Origin: Halomonas sp. ML-15
Lineage (GTDB): Bacteria; Pseudomonadota; Gammaproteobacteria; Pseudomonadales; Halomonadaceae
Reading direction: 5' to 3'
Assembly (NCBI RefSeq): GCF_014779595.1
Contig: NZ_JACXZT010000001.1
Span: 248,001 to 312,000 of the forward strand
DNA: 64,000 nucleotides
The notes under the pieces were generated by a model. That model was not told the origin of the DNA, ran no database searches, and was given only the letters and a program-made list of their open reading frames with translations. A program made the translations under genes and the position numbers. Positions 9,740 to 19,333 of the stretch are shown here, piece by piece. Numbering within the stretch: the stretch's first letter is position 1; each line of letters begins with the position of its first letter.

Positions 9740-11530
9740 TCAACGCCCCACCGCATACCCCTGCATATGCCGTGCAGAGGCGCCAGCGTGGAGCATGCCG
9801 TCGCGGCGTGCCACAGCGCAGACGCGGCCCAGCGCCCACGCATCCTGGATTGCCAGGTCATGGCCTTTCGCGCGCAGGGCCGCCAGCGTCTGGGCCGAGA
9901 AACGGTTCTCGATCAGCACCCGACCCAGTACGCACTCACGCGGATGAAACGAGGCGGGGAAGTGGCGAATCTGGAACTGCGGCGCATCGATCGCCCGCTG
10001 CAGATCGTAGCCGTAGTGAACGATCCGCAAGAACGTCGTCAGGCTCCACTGATCCTGCTGATCGCCGCCCGGCGAGCCAAGTGCCATGACCGGCTTGTCA
10101 TCGCGGGTCACCAGGGTCGGCGTGAGCGTCGTTCGCGGGCGTACGCCAGGCCGCAGGGAGCTGGCCAGCCCCGGGGTCAGCCAGGTCATCTGCGCACGCG
10201 TGGAGATCGAAAATCCAAGCCCCGGTACGCTGGGTGAGCTTTGCAGCCATCCCCCGCTGGGGGTCGCCGACACCATGTTGCCGAAGCGGTCGACGATATC
10301 CAGATGCACCGTATCGCCCTCGACGCTTGGCAGCGGCGCAAACGTCGGTTCACCGCCCCCGGGCCCGATGGTCGGCTCGCTGCCGGCCAGCGCCATGATC
10401 GCCGCCATTCGCTCATCCCCTCCGGCAAGCCCCGGACGGAGCTCGAAGGAGGCCCGGTCGCCGATCAACTGACGACGGCCGGCGTTATACTCTGGACTTA
10501 GCAGTGTCTCGAGCGGCACGTCGGCCGCCGCCGGATCCCCGTACCACGCCTCGCGGTCGGCATACGCCAGCTTCGCCGACTCCGCGATCAGGTGGACGAA
10601 CTCGGTACTTTCCGGCCCGAAGGCCGAGAAATCCACCCCCTCGAGCAGCGCCAACTGCTGGAGAAAGACTGGCCCCTGGCTCCAGGGGCCAGCCTTATGG
10701 ACCCGATAGCCGGCATGTTCAGCGCTCACGGTGGCCTCATCGGTCGCCGACCAGCGCGCCATATCGTCGCCCGTCAACACGCCGGCATGACGCTCACCGG
10801 TACTATCCATCACCGGCTTACGGTAGAAGTCGTCGATCGCCTCGGCCACGAAACCTTGATAGAACGACGCCCGGGCTCGCTCGATCTGCGCCTCACGATC
10901 GGGGCCCGCGAGCGTCGCCTCGGCCAGAATGCGTCGATAGGTCAGCGCAATCCCCGGCGAGCGGAACAGCGCATCGGGGCGTGGCGCAGCGCCACCTACC
11001 AGCCACTGCTCGGCGGAACTCGGCCACTCCTGCTTGAAGAAGTCGATCACCGGCAGGATTGAGGACACCGCACGGCTCAGCAGCGGAAAGCCTTGCTCCG
11101 CATAGCCGATGGCAGGCTCGAGCACCGTCGCCAGCGGCAAGCTGCCGTAATCTCGCAGCAGTTGCATCCAGGCACCGAAGGCCCCTGGCACCACTGCCGG
11201 CAACAGCCCGGTGCCGGGCACCATCTTGAGCCCCAGCCCGGCAAAGTGTTCCGCGGTGGCCCCAGCAGGCGTCACCCCCTGGCCACAGATCACTCTCGGC
11301 GCCGTATCGTCATGACGCATGGCAATGATCGGCACCTCGCCTCCCGGGCCATTCAGATGAGGCTCGACGATCTGCAGCACGAATCCCGCCGCCACGGCCG
11401 CATCGAAAGCGTTCCCGCCTTTCTCCAGCATCGCCATTCCGACGCTGGAGGCAAGCCAGTGCGTGGTACTGACAGCACCGAAGGTGCCCTTGATCTCGGG
11501 ACGGGTGGTGAACGGCGGCAAGCTGGACAT
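9740..11530 (-). CDS. Gamma-glutamyltransferase family protein
   Basis: 596-residue N-terminal-nucleophile hydrolase that is made as a proenzyme and cuts itself. The new N-terminus should be Thr407 in GDTVHLDIVD, which would give a large subunit of about 406 and a small one of about 190 residues, as usual. SSVGMAMLEKGGNAFDAAVA and GPGGEVP near the N-terminus and ALGSPGGDQQ in the small subunit are family motifs. No clear signal peptide is present, so it may be cytosolic, unlike classic periplasmic GGT. TVH instead of TTH, and this length, are shared with the oxamate amidohydrolase (HpxW)-like branch, so substrates other than glutathione are possible. AAGGAA precedes the ATG. It is divergent from a HutC-type regulator. 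Confidence 0.87.
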   Translation of the reverse strand: MSSLPPFTTRPEIKGTFGAVSTTHWLASSVGMAMLEKGGNAFDAAVAAGFVLQIVEPHLNGPGGEVPIIAMRHDDTAPRVICGQGVTPAGATAEHFAGLGLKMVPGTGLLPAVVPGAFGAWMQLLRDYGSLPLATVLEPAIGYAEQGFPLLSRAVSSILPVIDFFKQEWPSSAEQWLVGGAAPRPDALFRSPGIALTYRRILAEATLAGPDREAQIERARASFYQGFVAEAIDDFYRKPVMDSTGERHAGVLTGDDMARWSATDEATVSAEHAGYRVHKAGPWSQGPVFLQQLALLEGVDFSAFGPESTEFVHLIAESAKLAYADREAWYGDPAAADVPLETLLSPEYNAGRRQLIGDRASFELRPGLAGGDERMAAIMALAGSEPTIGPGGGEPTFAPLPSVEGDTVHLDIVDRFGNMVSATPSGGWLQSSPSVPGLGFSISTRAQMTWLTPGLASSLRPGVRPRTTLTPTLVTRDDKPVMALGSPGGDQQDQWSLTTFLRIVHYGYDLQRAIDAPQFQIRHFPASFHPRECVLGRVLIENRFSAQTLAALRAKGHDLAIQDAWALGRVCAVARRDGMLHAGASARHMQGYAVGR

Positions 11531-11622
11531 GGTAGTGGGTTCCTTATTGTCAGGCGCGGCGTCGATATTGCGCGGCTCAGGTTGTGCTTGAACTTAGCAT
11601 GTTTTACAGTCGGTCTCATTAG

Positions 11623-11634
11623 AGCTATATAGCT
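11623..11634. promoter_or_regulatory. Perfect palindrome AGCTATATAGCT, possible HutC-type operator
   Basis: A 12-base perfect inverted repeat (AGCTATATAGCT), followed by a further TATATTTA run, sits in the AT-rich 146-base gap between the divergent GGT-like gene and the GntR/HutC-type regulator. HutC-family proteins bind short AT-rich palindromes in exactly this setting. The site is 43 bases before the regulator start and 93 before the GGT start, so it could control both. Confidence 0.45.
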
Positions 11635-11676
11635 ATATTTACTACAACAGCAACGACAACTGAATAGCACTCGCCC

Positions 11677-12456
11677 ATGACACTCGACAAGATCGTCAGC
11701 GCCTGCCTGCCACACTTCGAGAACGACCGCATCGGCGTACCGAAGTACGCGCGTTTCTATAACGCCATCAAGGAAGCCGTGCATGCCGGCCATCTGATGC
11801 CCGGTGACAAGCTGCCTTCTGAGCAGGAACTCTCGGCGCGGCTGCCGGCGAGCCTCGGCACCCTGCAGAAGGCGCTCAAGGCGCTATCCGACGACGGCAT
11901 CGTGGTACGCGAGCACGGCCGGGGTACTTTCATCCGCGATCAGGAGATCAAGTTCGAGGACATCCGCGTCTTCCGCTTTCTCGATAACGGCCGCCCCCTT
12001 CCGCTGACCCTGCAGGGCCTGGCCATTCAAGCCGTGACGCTCGATTCCGAATTGGCGGCATTCTTCGGTCGCCGCGAAGCCGCCGTCGTCAAGCGCCTGG
12101 TCCAGGTCGAAGGCGAACCCTGGACATTCAATGAGTTCTTTCTGCCGCTGGAGTACGCCCACGACCTGATGGACAAGCCCGCCAGCGACTTCGATGGCCT
12201 CTCGCTCCACGAGCACCTGTTCCAGACTCAGCGCATCCTCACCAGCTACTTCATGCATCGCCTCGGCGTCGCCCCCTTCTCGGCGGATGCTCGGCACTTT
12301 CTAGACCTGGCCGACGACGTCCGGCACGGCATGCAGTGGCGCGTGCACGGCTATGATCGGGATGGTCAACCCACCACCTTTCAGCGTTTTGAAGTACAAC
12401 CCGGCCATCGCGATATCGAACTCAGCACCCAAGCAGGTCAGGGACGCGGCACCTGA
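11677..12456 (+). CDS. GntR-family regulator, HutC subfamily
   Basis: 259-residue DNA-binding regulator. Residues about 18-90 form the winged helix-turn-helix, with MPGDKLPSEQELSARL and the wing VREHGRGTFIRD. The rest is a UTRA ligand-binding domain (VVKRLVQVEGEPWTFNEFFLP). HutC-type regulators usually repress a neighbouring catabolic operon until a small acid or amide binds. It lies 65 bases upstream of a TAXI-TRAP transporter in the same direction and is divergent from the GGT-like enzyme, so it probably controls both. No strong ribosome site precedes the ATG. Confidence 0.9.
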   Translation: MTLDKIVSACLPHFENDRIGVPKYARFYNAIKEAVHAGHLMPGDKLPSEQELSARLPASLGTLQKALKALSDDGIVVREHGRGTFIRDQEIKFEDIRVFRFLDNGRPLPLTLQGLAIQAVTLDSELAAFFGRREAAVVKRLVQVEGEPWTFNEFFLPLEYAHDLMDKPASDFDGLSLHEHLFQTQRILTSYFMHRLGVAPFSADARHFLDLADDVRHGMQWRVHGYDRDGQPTTFQRFEVQPGHRDIELSTQAGQGRGT

Positions 12457-12520
12457 TGCGATCTGCGTAACGCCGCCATCGGTATGACCCAACCGCTCCA
12501 CCAACAACAAAGGCAGCAAC

Positions 12521-13558
12521 ATGACCCAGAATATCAACCGCAATGCGACTACCCCTCTCGACGCCCGCCGTCGTCAACTGCTCAAGGCCGGTCTTGTCGG
12601 TGTCGGCGTCGCCATGTTCCCCGGCATCCTGGCCGCATCGACCACCCGCGAGATGCGCTGGGGCTCGGCGAGCCTGGGATCGACCGGCTATATCATCATC
12701 GAGGCACTCGCCCAGGCCGTGCAGCGTAACAGCGACATCCGCAGCACCACCCTGGCCACCTCCGGCGGCGCCGAGAACATGGTGATGGCCAGCCGCGAAG
12801 AGATCGAATTTGGCCAGACCACCTCCACCGACTGGCCGCCGGCCACGCAGGGCGAGCGCCCCTTCCCCGAGCCCATCGATGCGCGCCAGATGTTCGCCTA
12901 TACGGTGTGGAACATTCCGCTTATCGTGCGCGCCGATTCCGATATTCAATCCCTGTCGGACCTCGCCGGTAAGCGCGTGATGCCCTCCACGGCGGGTGGG
13001 GCCACCGCCATCATGCACCAGACGATTCTTCAAGCGGCCGGCGTAGCGGACGACGTCGACTGGACCTACGGCTCCTGGAACGACACCTTCAGCGCCTTCC
13101 AGTCGGGATCCGTCGATGCGATCCCCTCTACCTTGACCAACGGCCGCGCCTCACCGGCCCTGGCGGAGATCGACAGCAGCGTCGAATTCCGCGTACTGCC
13201 GATCGACCCCGAGGTACTGGAGCGTGCCCAGGAAATCAACTCAGGCCTGCTGGCAACCACGGTCAGTGAGGAGCAGTGGGACAAGGTCGACGGCGAGATG
13301 TTGATGCCCGCCATCTCGGGCATCCTGGCGGCTCGGCCCGGCGTCACCGATGACGAGGCCTACGCCGTCTGCAAGGCCATCTTCGATGACCCCGAGCAGG
13401 TCCGCCGCGTCGGCTCGCAGCTACAGGACATCGGCGTGGAGTTCGCGGTGGAGTACCTGCTGGCGGAGTACCCGGTCAATGCAGGTGCGGCGCGCTACTT
13501 CCAGGAGCGCGGCGTGTGGCGCGACGAGCTGATCATTGCCGACCCCGTTACTGCATAA
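12521..13558 (+). CDS. TAXI-family TRAP solute-binding protein
   Basis: Periplasmic receptor of a TRAP transporter of the TAXI type. The N-terminus has a twin-arginine-like signal (ARRRQLLKAG, then a hydrophobic stretch), suggesting folded export by Tat. The mature part starts MRWGSASLGSTGYIIIEALA, with the GSTG/GGxxxN-type motifs (ATSGGAENMVMA) of the family. LAGKRVMPSTAGGA resembles the conserved ligand-contact loop. Some TAXI receptors bind glutamate or other amino-dicarboxylates; ligand here is unknown. The AAAGG site is well spaced from the ATG. It is followed by a strong hairpin and then the permease gene. Confidence 0.92.
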   Translation: MTQNINRNATTPLDARRRQLLKAGLVGVGVAMFPGILAASTTREMRWGSASLGSTGYIIIEALAQAVQRNSDIRSTTLATSGGAENMVMASREEIEFGQTTSTDWPPATQGERPFPEPIDARQMFAYTVWNIPLIVRADSDIQSLSDLAGKRVMPSTAGGATAIMHQTILQAAGVADDVDWTYGSWNDTFSAFQSGSVDAIPSTLTNGRASPALAEIDSSVEFRVLPIDPEVLERAQEINSGLLATTVSEEQWDKVDGEMLMPAISGILAARPGVTDDEAYAVCKAIFDDPEQVRRVGSQLQDIGVEFAVEYLLAEYPVNAGAARYFQERGVWRDELIIADPVTA

Positions 13559-13567
13559 CCCTGCCCC

Positions 13568-13593
13568 CTGCCATGCACTGCGGTGCATGGCAG
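13568..13593 (+). promoter_or_regulatory. Strong hairpin between TAXI receptor and permease genes
   Basis: CTGCCATGCAC and GTGCATGGCAG form a perfect 11-base stem with a TGCG loop in the 63-base gap after the binding-protein stop. No run of T follows, so it is not a classic terminator. It probably protects the upstream receptor mRNA from 3' exonuclease or partly ends transcription, so that receptor is made in excess over permease. Confidence 0.7.
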
Positions 13594-13621
13594 CCGTTCA
13601 TCGACGAGGATGAAGGCCCCC

Positions 13622-15553
13622 ATGACAACCAAGCTGCTCAACGAGAAGCGTGGCTATCTCAATACCGCCAATTTGATACTGCTCCTGACACTGGTCATGG
13701 TCGCCACTCACCTGATGCAGGTATTCAACTACTACCTGCCGTCAGGCCAGTTCAAGACCCTTCACCTCGGCATGGCACTACTGATCATCTTCACCAGTGC
13801 CGCGGGGCATTCGCGCCACTGGCTCGCCCGGCTGGCCTACCTCGGCTGCTTCGGCGTCGCTGCGCTCGCCGCCGGCTACGTGTTCCTGGAGTACGAAGGA
13901 CTGATCACCGATCGCGTCTTCGGCCCCGAGCCGCTGGATGTGGTGATCGGCTGCCTGCTGATTGCGGTCTGCCTGGTTGCCGCCTGGCAGCAGTGGGGGC
14001 TGACCATTCCGCTGATCGGCGTCATCGGCCTGCTCTACGGCTACTTCGGCAATAGTCTGCCGACCCAGCTGCTCTATCACGGCGGGATGGGGCTGGAGCG
14101 GTTGGTCTCCTATGCCTCGATTCCCAACTTCCAGGGCGTACTGGGCTCCCTCACCGAGCTCTCTGCCGGCACTATCTTTATTTTCATGGTGTTCGCCGGG
14201 CTGCTCAAAGCCACGGGCGGCATCGACTTCATCATGGGGTTCGCCACCAAGCTGGCGGGCAATTCGCGCGGCGGACAGGCCAAGATCGCCGTACTGGCGA
14301 GTGCCTTCATGGGCATGATTTCCGGCAGCACCGTCGCCAACATCGCCAGCACCGGCACCATGACCATCCCCACCATGAAGCGCACCGGTTTCAAGGCGCC
14401 CTTCGCCGGTGCAGTGGAAGCCGTCGCCTCCACCGGCGGGCAGATGACACCCCCGGTGATGGGCCTTACCGCCTTCCTGATGGTTGGTGTCACCGGTCTG
14501 GCCTATGACCAGGTGATTCTCGCCGCAGCGATCCCGGCCGGTCTCTACTATTTCTATCTGATTCTGGCCGTGCATCTGCAGGCGGCTCGCGACGGCCTGG
14601 TACCCCACCGACAGGATGAGACGCCTACGCTGCCCGCCAGACAGCTGCTGGCCCGTTACGGCCACCTGCTGATTGCCATCGGCGTTCTCGTCTACCTGCT
14701 GGTCAGCCGCATGCCACCCTCCTATGCCGCGGCCTATGGGTGCCTTGCGATCATCGTGCTCGAACTCGCCAGCAGCCTGCTGCGCCAGTACCGCAATCCG
14801 TTCAAGGCTCTCGCTGACGCCTTCACCCGCCTGATAGATGGCCTACGCGAGGGCGGCTTCAGCGGCGCCACCATTGCCGTCATCGTTGCCGTGATCGGGA
14901 TCTTCGTAGAAGTGCTCACCGCTACCGGCTTCGCTCAAAAGCTCTCTTATTTGATGCTCGGCATTGCCGATGGCAGCCTCGGCGTGCTGCTGCTGATTGC
15001 CGCCGTCGCCTGCCTGATCTTCGGGCTGGGCCTGCCCACCTCGGCGGCCTACATCCTGGTCGCTCTGCTGACCGCCCCAGCGCTGATCGACATGGGCCTG
15101 AGCTTGATGGCAGCCCATATGTTCGTGCTCTACTTCGCGATCTTCTCGGCGCTCACCCCGCCGGTAGCGGTTGCCTCGCTGATCGCCGCCAGGATCGCGG
15201 AGGCTCCCTATTTCACCACTGCCATCCAGGCGGTAAAAATCGGCCTGCCGGGGTTCTTCCTGCCGTTCCTGTTCGTCGCCAGGCCCGAATTGCTGCTACT
15301 CGAAGGCTCGCCCCTGGATCAGCTCATGGTGGTGGCCATCAGCCTTGTGGCACTCGCCGCACTGAATGTCGCGATGGTAGGCCAAGGCTTTATTCGAACC
15401 ACCTGGCCGGTTCGACTGATACTGCTGGTCGCCGCTACGCTGACCCTGGTCCCCGGCCTGCTCGGCACCCTGGTCGGCTGCGCCGCCATTCTGGTGGTCT
15501 TCGGCTATCAGTTCACAGTGAAGGACAACCAGCCCGTCACCCGCGCCGCCTAG
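13622..15553 (+). CDS. TRAP transporter fused permease (small plus large subunit)
   Basis: 643-residue inner-membrane protein in which the four-helix DctQ-like small subunit (first 170 residues) is fused to the 12-helix DctM-like large subunit, the normal partner of TAXI receptors. Large-subunit motifs include GFATKLAGNSRGGQAKIAVL, SGSTVANIASTGTMTIP, EAVASTGGQMTPPVMG and GLGLPTSAAYIL. It should import the receptor's ligand with a sodium or proton gradient. ATG 13622 is chosen because AAGG lies six bases before it; 13583 and 13610 are alternatives. Its stop interlocks with that of the convergent GTPase gene (CTAG read as TAG on both strands). Confidence 0.92.
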   Translation: MTTKLLNEKRGYLNTANLILLLTLVMVATHLMQVFNYYLPSGQFKTLHLGMALLIIFTSAAGHSRHWLARLAYLGCFGVAALAAGYVFLEYEGLITDRVFGPEPLDVVIGCLLIAVCLVAAWQQWGLTIPLIGVIGLLYGYFGNSLPTQLLYHGGMGLERLVSYASIPNFQGVLGSLTELSAGTIFIFMVFAGLLKATGGIDFIMGFATKLAGNSRGGQAKIAVLASAFMGMISGSTVANIASTGTMTIPTMKRTGFKAPFAGAVEAVASTGGQMTPPVMGLTAFLMVGVTGLAYDQVILAAAIPAGLYYFYLILAVHLQAARDGLVPHRQDETPTLPARQLLARYGHLLIAIGVLVYLLVSRMPPSYAAAYGCLAIIVLELASSLLRQYRNPFKALADAFTRLIDGLREGGFSGATIAVIVAVIGIFVEVLTATGFAQKLSYLMLGIADGSLGVLLLIAAVACLIFGLGLPTSAAYILVALLTAPALIDMGLSLMAAHMFVLYFAIFSALTPPVAVASLIAARIAEAPYFTTAIQAVKIGLPGFFLPFLFVARPELLLLEGSPLDQLMVVAISLVALAALNVAMVGQGFIRTTWPVRLILLVAATLTLVPGLLGTLVGCAAILVVFGYQFTVKDNQPVTRAA

Positions 15554-16479
15554 CGAGATGGCGCTGATGCATATGTCAACAGCAGAGTGGCCAAGTACGC
15601 CAGGTTGTCACGCCCCTTGCCGATCAGTACCAAGGTTGGCGCCTGGCGACGGAACGTCTGGGTCACAATGGATCCACTAGGCGTCCACTGTATCAATAAG
15701 CAGCCATCCGGCGCCTCCTCGCTCAATATGAACCCCTTGGCGCGCAGAAGAATCTCACCAGCGGCATCGAGTAACTGCGCCAATCTGCGAGCGTCAATAG
15801 TGCCTGGAAGAGTAAGTGTGAATGTGGCTAAAACACCTGGCACCAGCTGACCTAGTTCCGGGAACACCGACTCGCCAAGGGACGCTTGACGGGGTGTCGG
15901 CATGCCAGACTCCCTCGAAGGAGACCAGGATAGCGTCACATCCGGATTCAAGGCCTCCAGCTGCTTTACGCTTGCGTCGCGCTCCCCCTCGTCCAACACG
16001 TCCCATCGATTGATAAGGATGACCGGCACCTCAGCGACCTGATAGCGCACCAGCTCTCCCACTGTCGAATCTTCCAATAAACGGCCGATAAGCGATAGAT
16101 CGACAAGCAGCTCAACCTGAGCCAGACAGTAGCCTGGCGCCGAATTGAATAGCTGCATCAGGGACCTCGGTTGAGCCACACCACTCGCCTCGACCACCAA
16201 CCGCCGCGGCGGATCAGGCCAGCGGCGTATTTGCGTCAGCTGTGATGAAAGGTTCCCGGACAGCCCACAGCAGACACAGCCGTTGGTCAGCCGTATGACG
16301 CCCCCCTCTCTCGAATCGATCAGATCGGCATCGATATTCATACTGCCGAAATCATTGATCAAGAAAAGCGCATCACTGATCTCGCCACTCGCAATCATGT
16401 CATTGATCAAGGTGGTTTTACCGCTGCCAAGAAAACCACACACAAGATGCACACCGATAGAGTGATCGCTATCACGCAT
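15550..16479 (-). CDS. COG0523 (CobW/G3E) GTPase, putative metallochaperone
   Basis: 309-residue cytosolic GTPase of the G3E class that inserts metal ions into client proteins. Walker A is GFLGSGKTT (residues 15-23), the CxCC metal-binding motif is CVCC at 68-71, and switch and base-recognition motifs are VEASGVAQP and INRWD. The C-terminal CobW domain (about 200-305) is present. The start is ATG 16479, with a GGGGGG site seven bases upstream, so the gene overlaps the amidohydrolase stop by eight bases: a translationally coupled pair. That makes the upstream amidohydrolase, or the other metallohydrolases of the operon, the likely clients. It is the last gene of the operon. Confidence 0.9.
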   Translation of the reverse strand: MRDSDHSIGVHLVCGFLGSGKTTLINDMIASGEISDALFLINDFGSMNIDADLIDSREGGVIRLTNGCVCCGLSGNLSSQLTQIRRWPDPPRRLVVEASGVAQPRSLMQLFNSAPGYCLAQVELLVDLSLIGRLLEDSTVGELVRYQVAEVPVILINRWDVLDEGERDASVKQLEALNPDVTLSWSPSRESGMPTPRQASLGESVFPELGQLVPGVLATFTLTLPGTIDARRLAQLLDAAGEILLRAKGFILSEEAPDGCLLIQWTPSGSIVTQTFRRQAPTLVLIGKGRDNLAYLATLLLTYASAPSR

Positions 16480-18091
16480 CCGTTGGTAGCCCCCCGAGCA
16501 GGGTGCCATGAACCCGAATATCTTTCAGGGCAATACGCTCATCCAATGGATCGTCATCGAGAATCGCTACGTCCGCCCACTTCCCCGGCTCAAGACTGCC
16601 AATACGCTTATCGAGTTGCAGGGTCCGCGCAGCACCCAATGTAATCGCTTCAAGCGCCACATGGCGGTCGATGGCCTCCGCCATACCCAAGACAGTACCG
16701 GATGCCGTTTGCCGACGGTGAGCACAGTGAGCCGTGAAGAGCGGCGAGAGCGGTGTGACAGGAGCATCACAATGAATGCCGAATGTGATCCCAAGGCGGC
16801 TGGCGCTGGCAGCAGGCTCCAGTCTCTGACAACGATCGAACCCCAGGGTGCGAGACAAGTGAATATCGCCCCAATAGTAGATATGGTTGGCGAAGATATT
16901 GAGACAGGCCTCCAGCATTTTTACCCTGTACAGTTGATCCTGACGAATCAGCTGTACGTGTTGCAGGGTATGCCGATGATTCGGACGAGGCCATAAACAG
17001 AGGGCTTCCTCTAACGCATCGAGCATCAGCTCAACGGCTTCATCCCCGTTGGTATGAATATGTAGTTGAAAGCCTGCTTGATGATAATGCAGCACCATGT
17101 CGTGGAACGTTTGTGGAGGTGCGTTCCACACACCATTGCCCTCAACGTCCAGGTAACCCGGCCACTGTAATCGCGCGGTATAGTTCTGGATCGCGCCATC
17201 GGTCACCAGCTTCACAATACCGAAGAACAGTTTATCGTGGCCCTGCGTCATCGCCTTGGCCAGCTGCTTGCTACCCTCCTCGGGCGCCCACCCCAGAGCA
17301 TTGAGCGCTGGCACCAGACGCACAGGGAAGCTAGGCTCCAAGGTCGTGCTGCGCATCGAATCGATAGCATCATCACTAAGTGGGTTAAGCAGGTCTGTGA
17401 TGGTCGTGATGCCTTCACGTCGGGCTGCTCGAGCATACTGACGCAGCGCCCCTGGTTGGCTCGCTTGCTCGAAAAAATCGATCCCATAGCGGTCGAAGAC
17501 CAGGTGCATGGCCGGCATTTCCTGCAGCTCGCCCACACACTCACCGCCAGCATTTCTTACGATACCGTCGATCTCTTTGCTGGCAATATCGGCCTGCTCG
17601 ATCACCGCCGAATTGATCGTCATGACATGAAGACTCGCATGCATGACGATAATCGGTACCTCATCACTGACCGCATCCAGCAACCGCTTGTCGAGGCGTG
17701 CGCCGCTGAAGTAGATGGGATCGAACCCCCAGGCGATCAACGGCGCCCCCGGCGCCAACCTTGCCAGACCTGCAGCCAATCGCTCCTGAATGGAGGCCAC
17801 ATCTCTCAGGCCCTGCCAGTGCTCCCCCTCCGGTGATTGTTTGTCAAACCAGCCCAGATAGACATAATCCCAGATTACGCCTTCCAGCGCGTGGCTGTGT
17901 CCCTCCACGAATCCTGGCATCAGCACCTTGTCGGCATAGCGATCATCTACCGATACGTCGCCAAAAGCACTTGCATGTTCCATGGAGCCCACACTCAGCA
18001 CCCGGCCGTCCTTGACCGCCAAACAGTCGCCTTCTGGCTGAGAGGGATTCATGGTGATAATACGTCGCGCCGGGTAGATCGTAATGGTCAT
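16472..18091 (-). CDS. YtcJ-like metal-dependent amidohydrolase
   Basis: 539-residue enzyme of the amidohydrolase superfamily (Amidohydro_3). The metal-binding HxH is in GFVEGHSHALEG (His65, His67); further ligands are in HIHTNGDEAVELML, LQHVQLIRQ and the Asp of HCDAPVTPL. The composite beta-sandwich at both ends is seen from MTITIYPARRIITMN and EPGKWADVAILDDDPL. YtcJ-type members hydrolyse N-acyl or N-formyl amides and cyclic amides; substrate unknown. It has no signal peptide. It follows an M20 peptidase by 27 bases and overlaps the metallochaperone GTPase gene by eight, so it is central to this operon. Confidence 0.9.
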   Translation of the reverse strand: MTITIYPARRIITMNPSQPEGDCLAVKDGRVLSVGSMEHASAFGDVSVDDRYADKVLMPGFVEGHSHALEGVIWDYVYLGWFDKQSPEGEHWQGLRDVASIQERLAAGLARLAPGAPLIAWGFDPIYFSGARLDKRLLDAVSDEVPIIVMHASLHVMTINSAVIEQADIASKEIDGIVRNAGGECVGELQEMPAMHLVFDRYGIDFFEQASQPGALRQYARAARREGITTITDLLNPLSDDAIDSMRSTTLEPSFPVRLVPALNALGWAPEEGSKQLAKAMTQGHDKLFFGIVKLVTDGAIQNYTARLQWPGYLDVEGNGVWNAPPQTFHDMVLHYHQAGFQLHIHTNGDEAVELMLDALEEALCLWPRPNHRHTLQHVQLIRQDQLYRVKMLEACLNIFANHIYYWGDIHLSRTLGFDRCQRLEPAASASRLGITFGIHCDAPVTPLSPLFTAHCAHRRQTASGTVLGMAEAIDRHVALEAITLGAARTLQLDKRIGSLEPGKWADVAILDDDPLDERIALKDIRVHGTLLGGLPTDA

Positions 18092-18118
18092 ATCAATCCC
18101 TTTGTGGAGTCAGTGCAA

Positions 18119-19279
18119 TCAACCGGCCAGTCGACGTTCGACCATGCGTGCCATGATGCTGGCCCCGACAGGCAGAATCCCGTCGTCTAGCACATAACCA
18201 GGATTGTGCAGCGGAATCGAGCCTGCATGACCCACCCAGCAGTAAGCCCCGGGAATCACCTGCAGCATATCGGCGAAGTCTTCACTGCCGGTTACCCGGC
18301 GATCCACCAGGCGCGCATTCTCTTTGCCAACGATATCCGCGGCCGCGTCGATATAGGCGCTGGCACACTCGGCGTCGTTGACCAGGACATTGAAGATATT
18401 GCGCAGGTCGATGTCGATACGCACATCATGGGACAGTTCCAGTCCCTTGCAGATACGACGCATGCGCTCATGAACCATCTCGCACAGCTCATCTTCAAAA
18501 TAGCGGACAGTGCCCGATATGGTGGCGCTATCGGGTATGACATTGTACGCAGACCCGGCATGGACCTGGGTGACAGAGAGCACCAGAGGACTGGTAGGTG
18601 GCGCATTACGACTCACCACCGCTTGCAGCTGCTGGACGAGCTCATTGGCAATGATGATAGGGTCGCGGGATTGATGCGGCATGGCGGCATGTGCGCCGTC
18701 ACCATGTACCGTAATATCGAAGAAGGTAGCCCCCGCCATGGCGGGACCCGGGGTAATCGTGACCTGTTCCGGCTCACTCGTCGGATCGTTGTGCAGGCCA
18801 TAGACCTCGTCACAGGGAAAGCGCTCGAAGAGACGGTCGGCAAGCATGCGGCGGGCACCCCCCAGCCCCTCCTCCGCAGGCTGGAAGATCAGTACCACCG
18901 TCCCCGAGAAGTTGCGGCTCTCCGCCAGGTACCGTGCTGCCCCAAGCAGGATCGTGGTATGGCCATCATGGCCACAGGCATGCATCTTGCCGGCATGTTG
19001 GGAAGCATAGGGGAGCCCGGTCACCTCATGGATCGGTAGCGCATCCATATCTGCCCGCAGCCCGATGCAAGCACCATCGCCACGCCCCTTGATGATTCCC
19101 ACCACACCGGTGCCGGCGATCTCAGTGTGTACCTCGTCAAGGCCCCACTCACGCAACTTCTCAGCGACCAGGGCCGATGTGCGGGACTCCTCGAAACCGA
19201 GCTCAGGATGCGCGTGAAGGTCATGACGTATCTCGACCAGTTCATCCTGGAATTCTTTAATACGACTGATAGTTGGCAT
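18119..19279 (-). CDS. M20 family amidohydrolase/carboxypeptidase (hippurate hydrolase-like)
   Basis: 386-residue cytosolic zinc or manganese peptidase of the M20D (aminoacylase, hippurate hydrolase, IAA-amino-acid hydrolase) branch. Motifs: HAHPELGFEE, LRADMDALPI, HACGHDGHTT with the metal ligands, FQPAEEGLGG with the catalytic glutamate, and the lid domain VHGDGAHAAMPHQSRDPI. It would release an amino acid from an N-acyl or dipeptide substrate. AAGGTGA lies just before the ATG. It sits between the ABC-transporter ATPase and the amidohydrolase, so it likely acts on the imported peptide. A second M20D enzyme is encoded at about 56 kb. Confidence 0.93.
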   Translation of the reverse strand: MPTISRIKEFQDELVEIRHDLHAHPELGFEESRTSALVAEKLREWGLDEVHTEIAGTGVVGIIKGRGDGACIGLRADMDALPIHEVTGLPYASQHAGKMHACGHDGHTTILLGAARYLAESRNFSGTVVLIFQPAEEGLGGARRMLADRLFERFPCDEVYGLHNDPTSEPEQVTITPGPAMAGATFFDITVHGDGAHAAMPHQSRDPIIIANELVQQLQAVVSRNAPPTSPLVLSVTQVHAGSAYNVIPDSATISGTVRYFEDELCEMVHERMRRICKGLELSHDVRIDIDLRNIFNVLVNDAECASAYIDAAADIVGKENARLVDRRVTGSEDFADMLQVIPGAYCWVGHAGSIPLHNPGYVLDDGILPVGASIMARMVERRLAG

Positions 19280-19333
19280 GATTCACCTTATTGGCTTGTG
19301 ATCGTTGTTATCGTCATGGGAGATACGTCGGGA

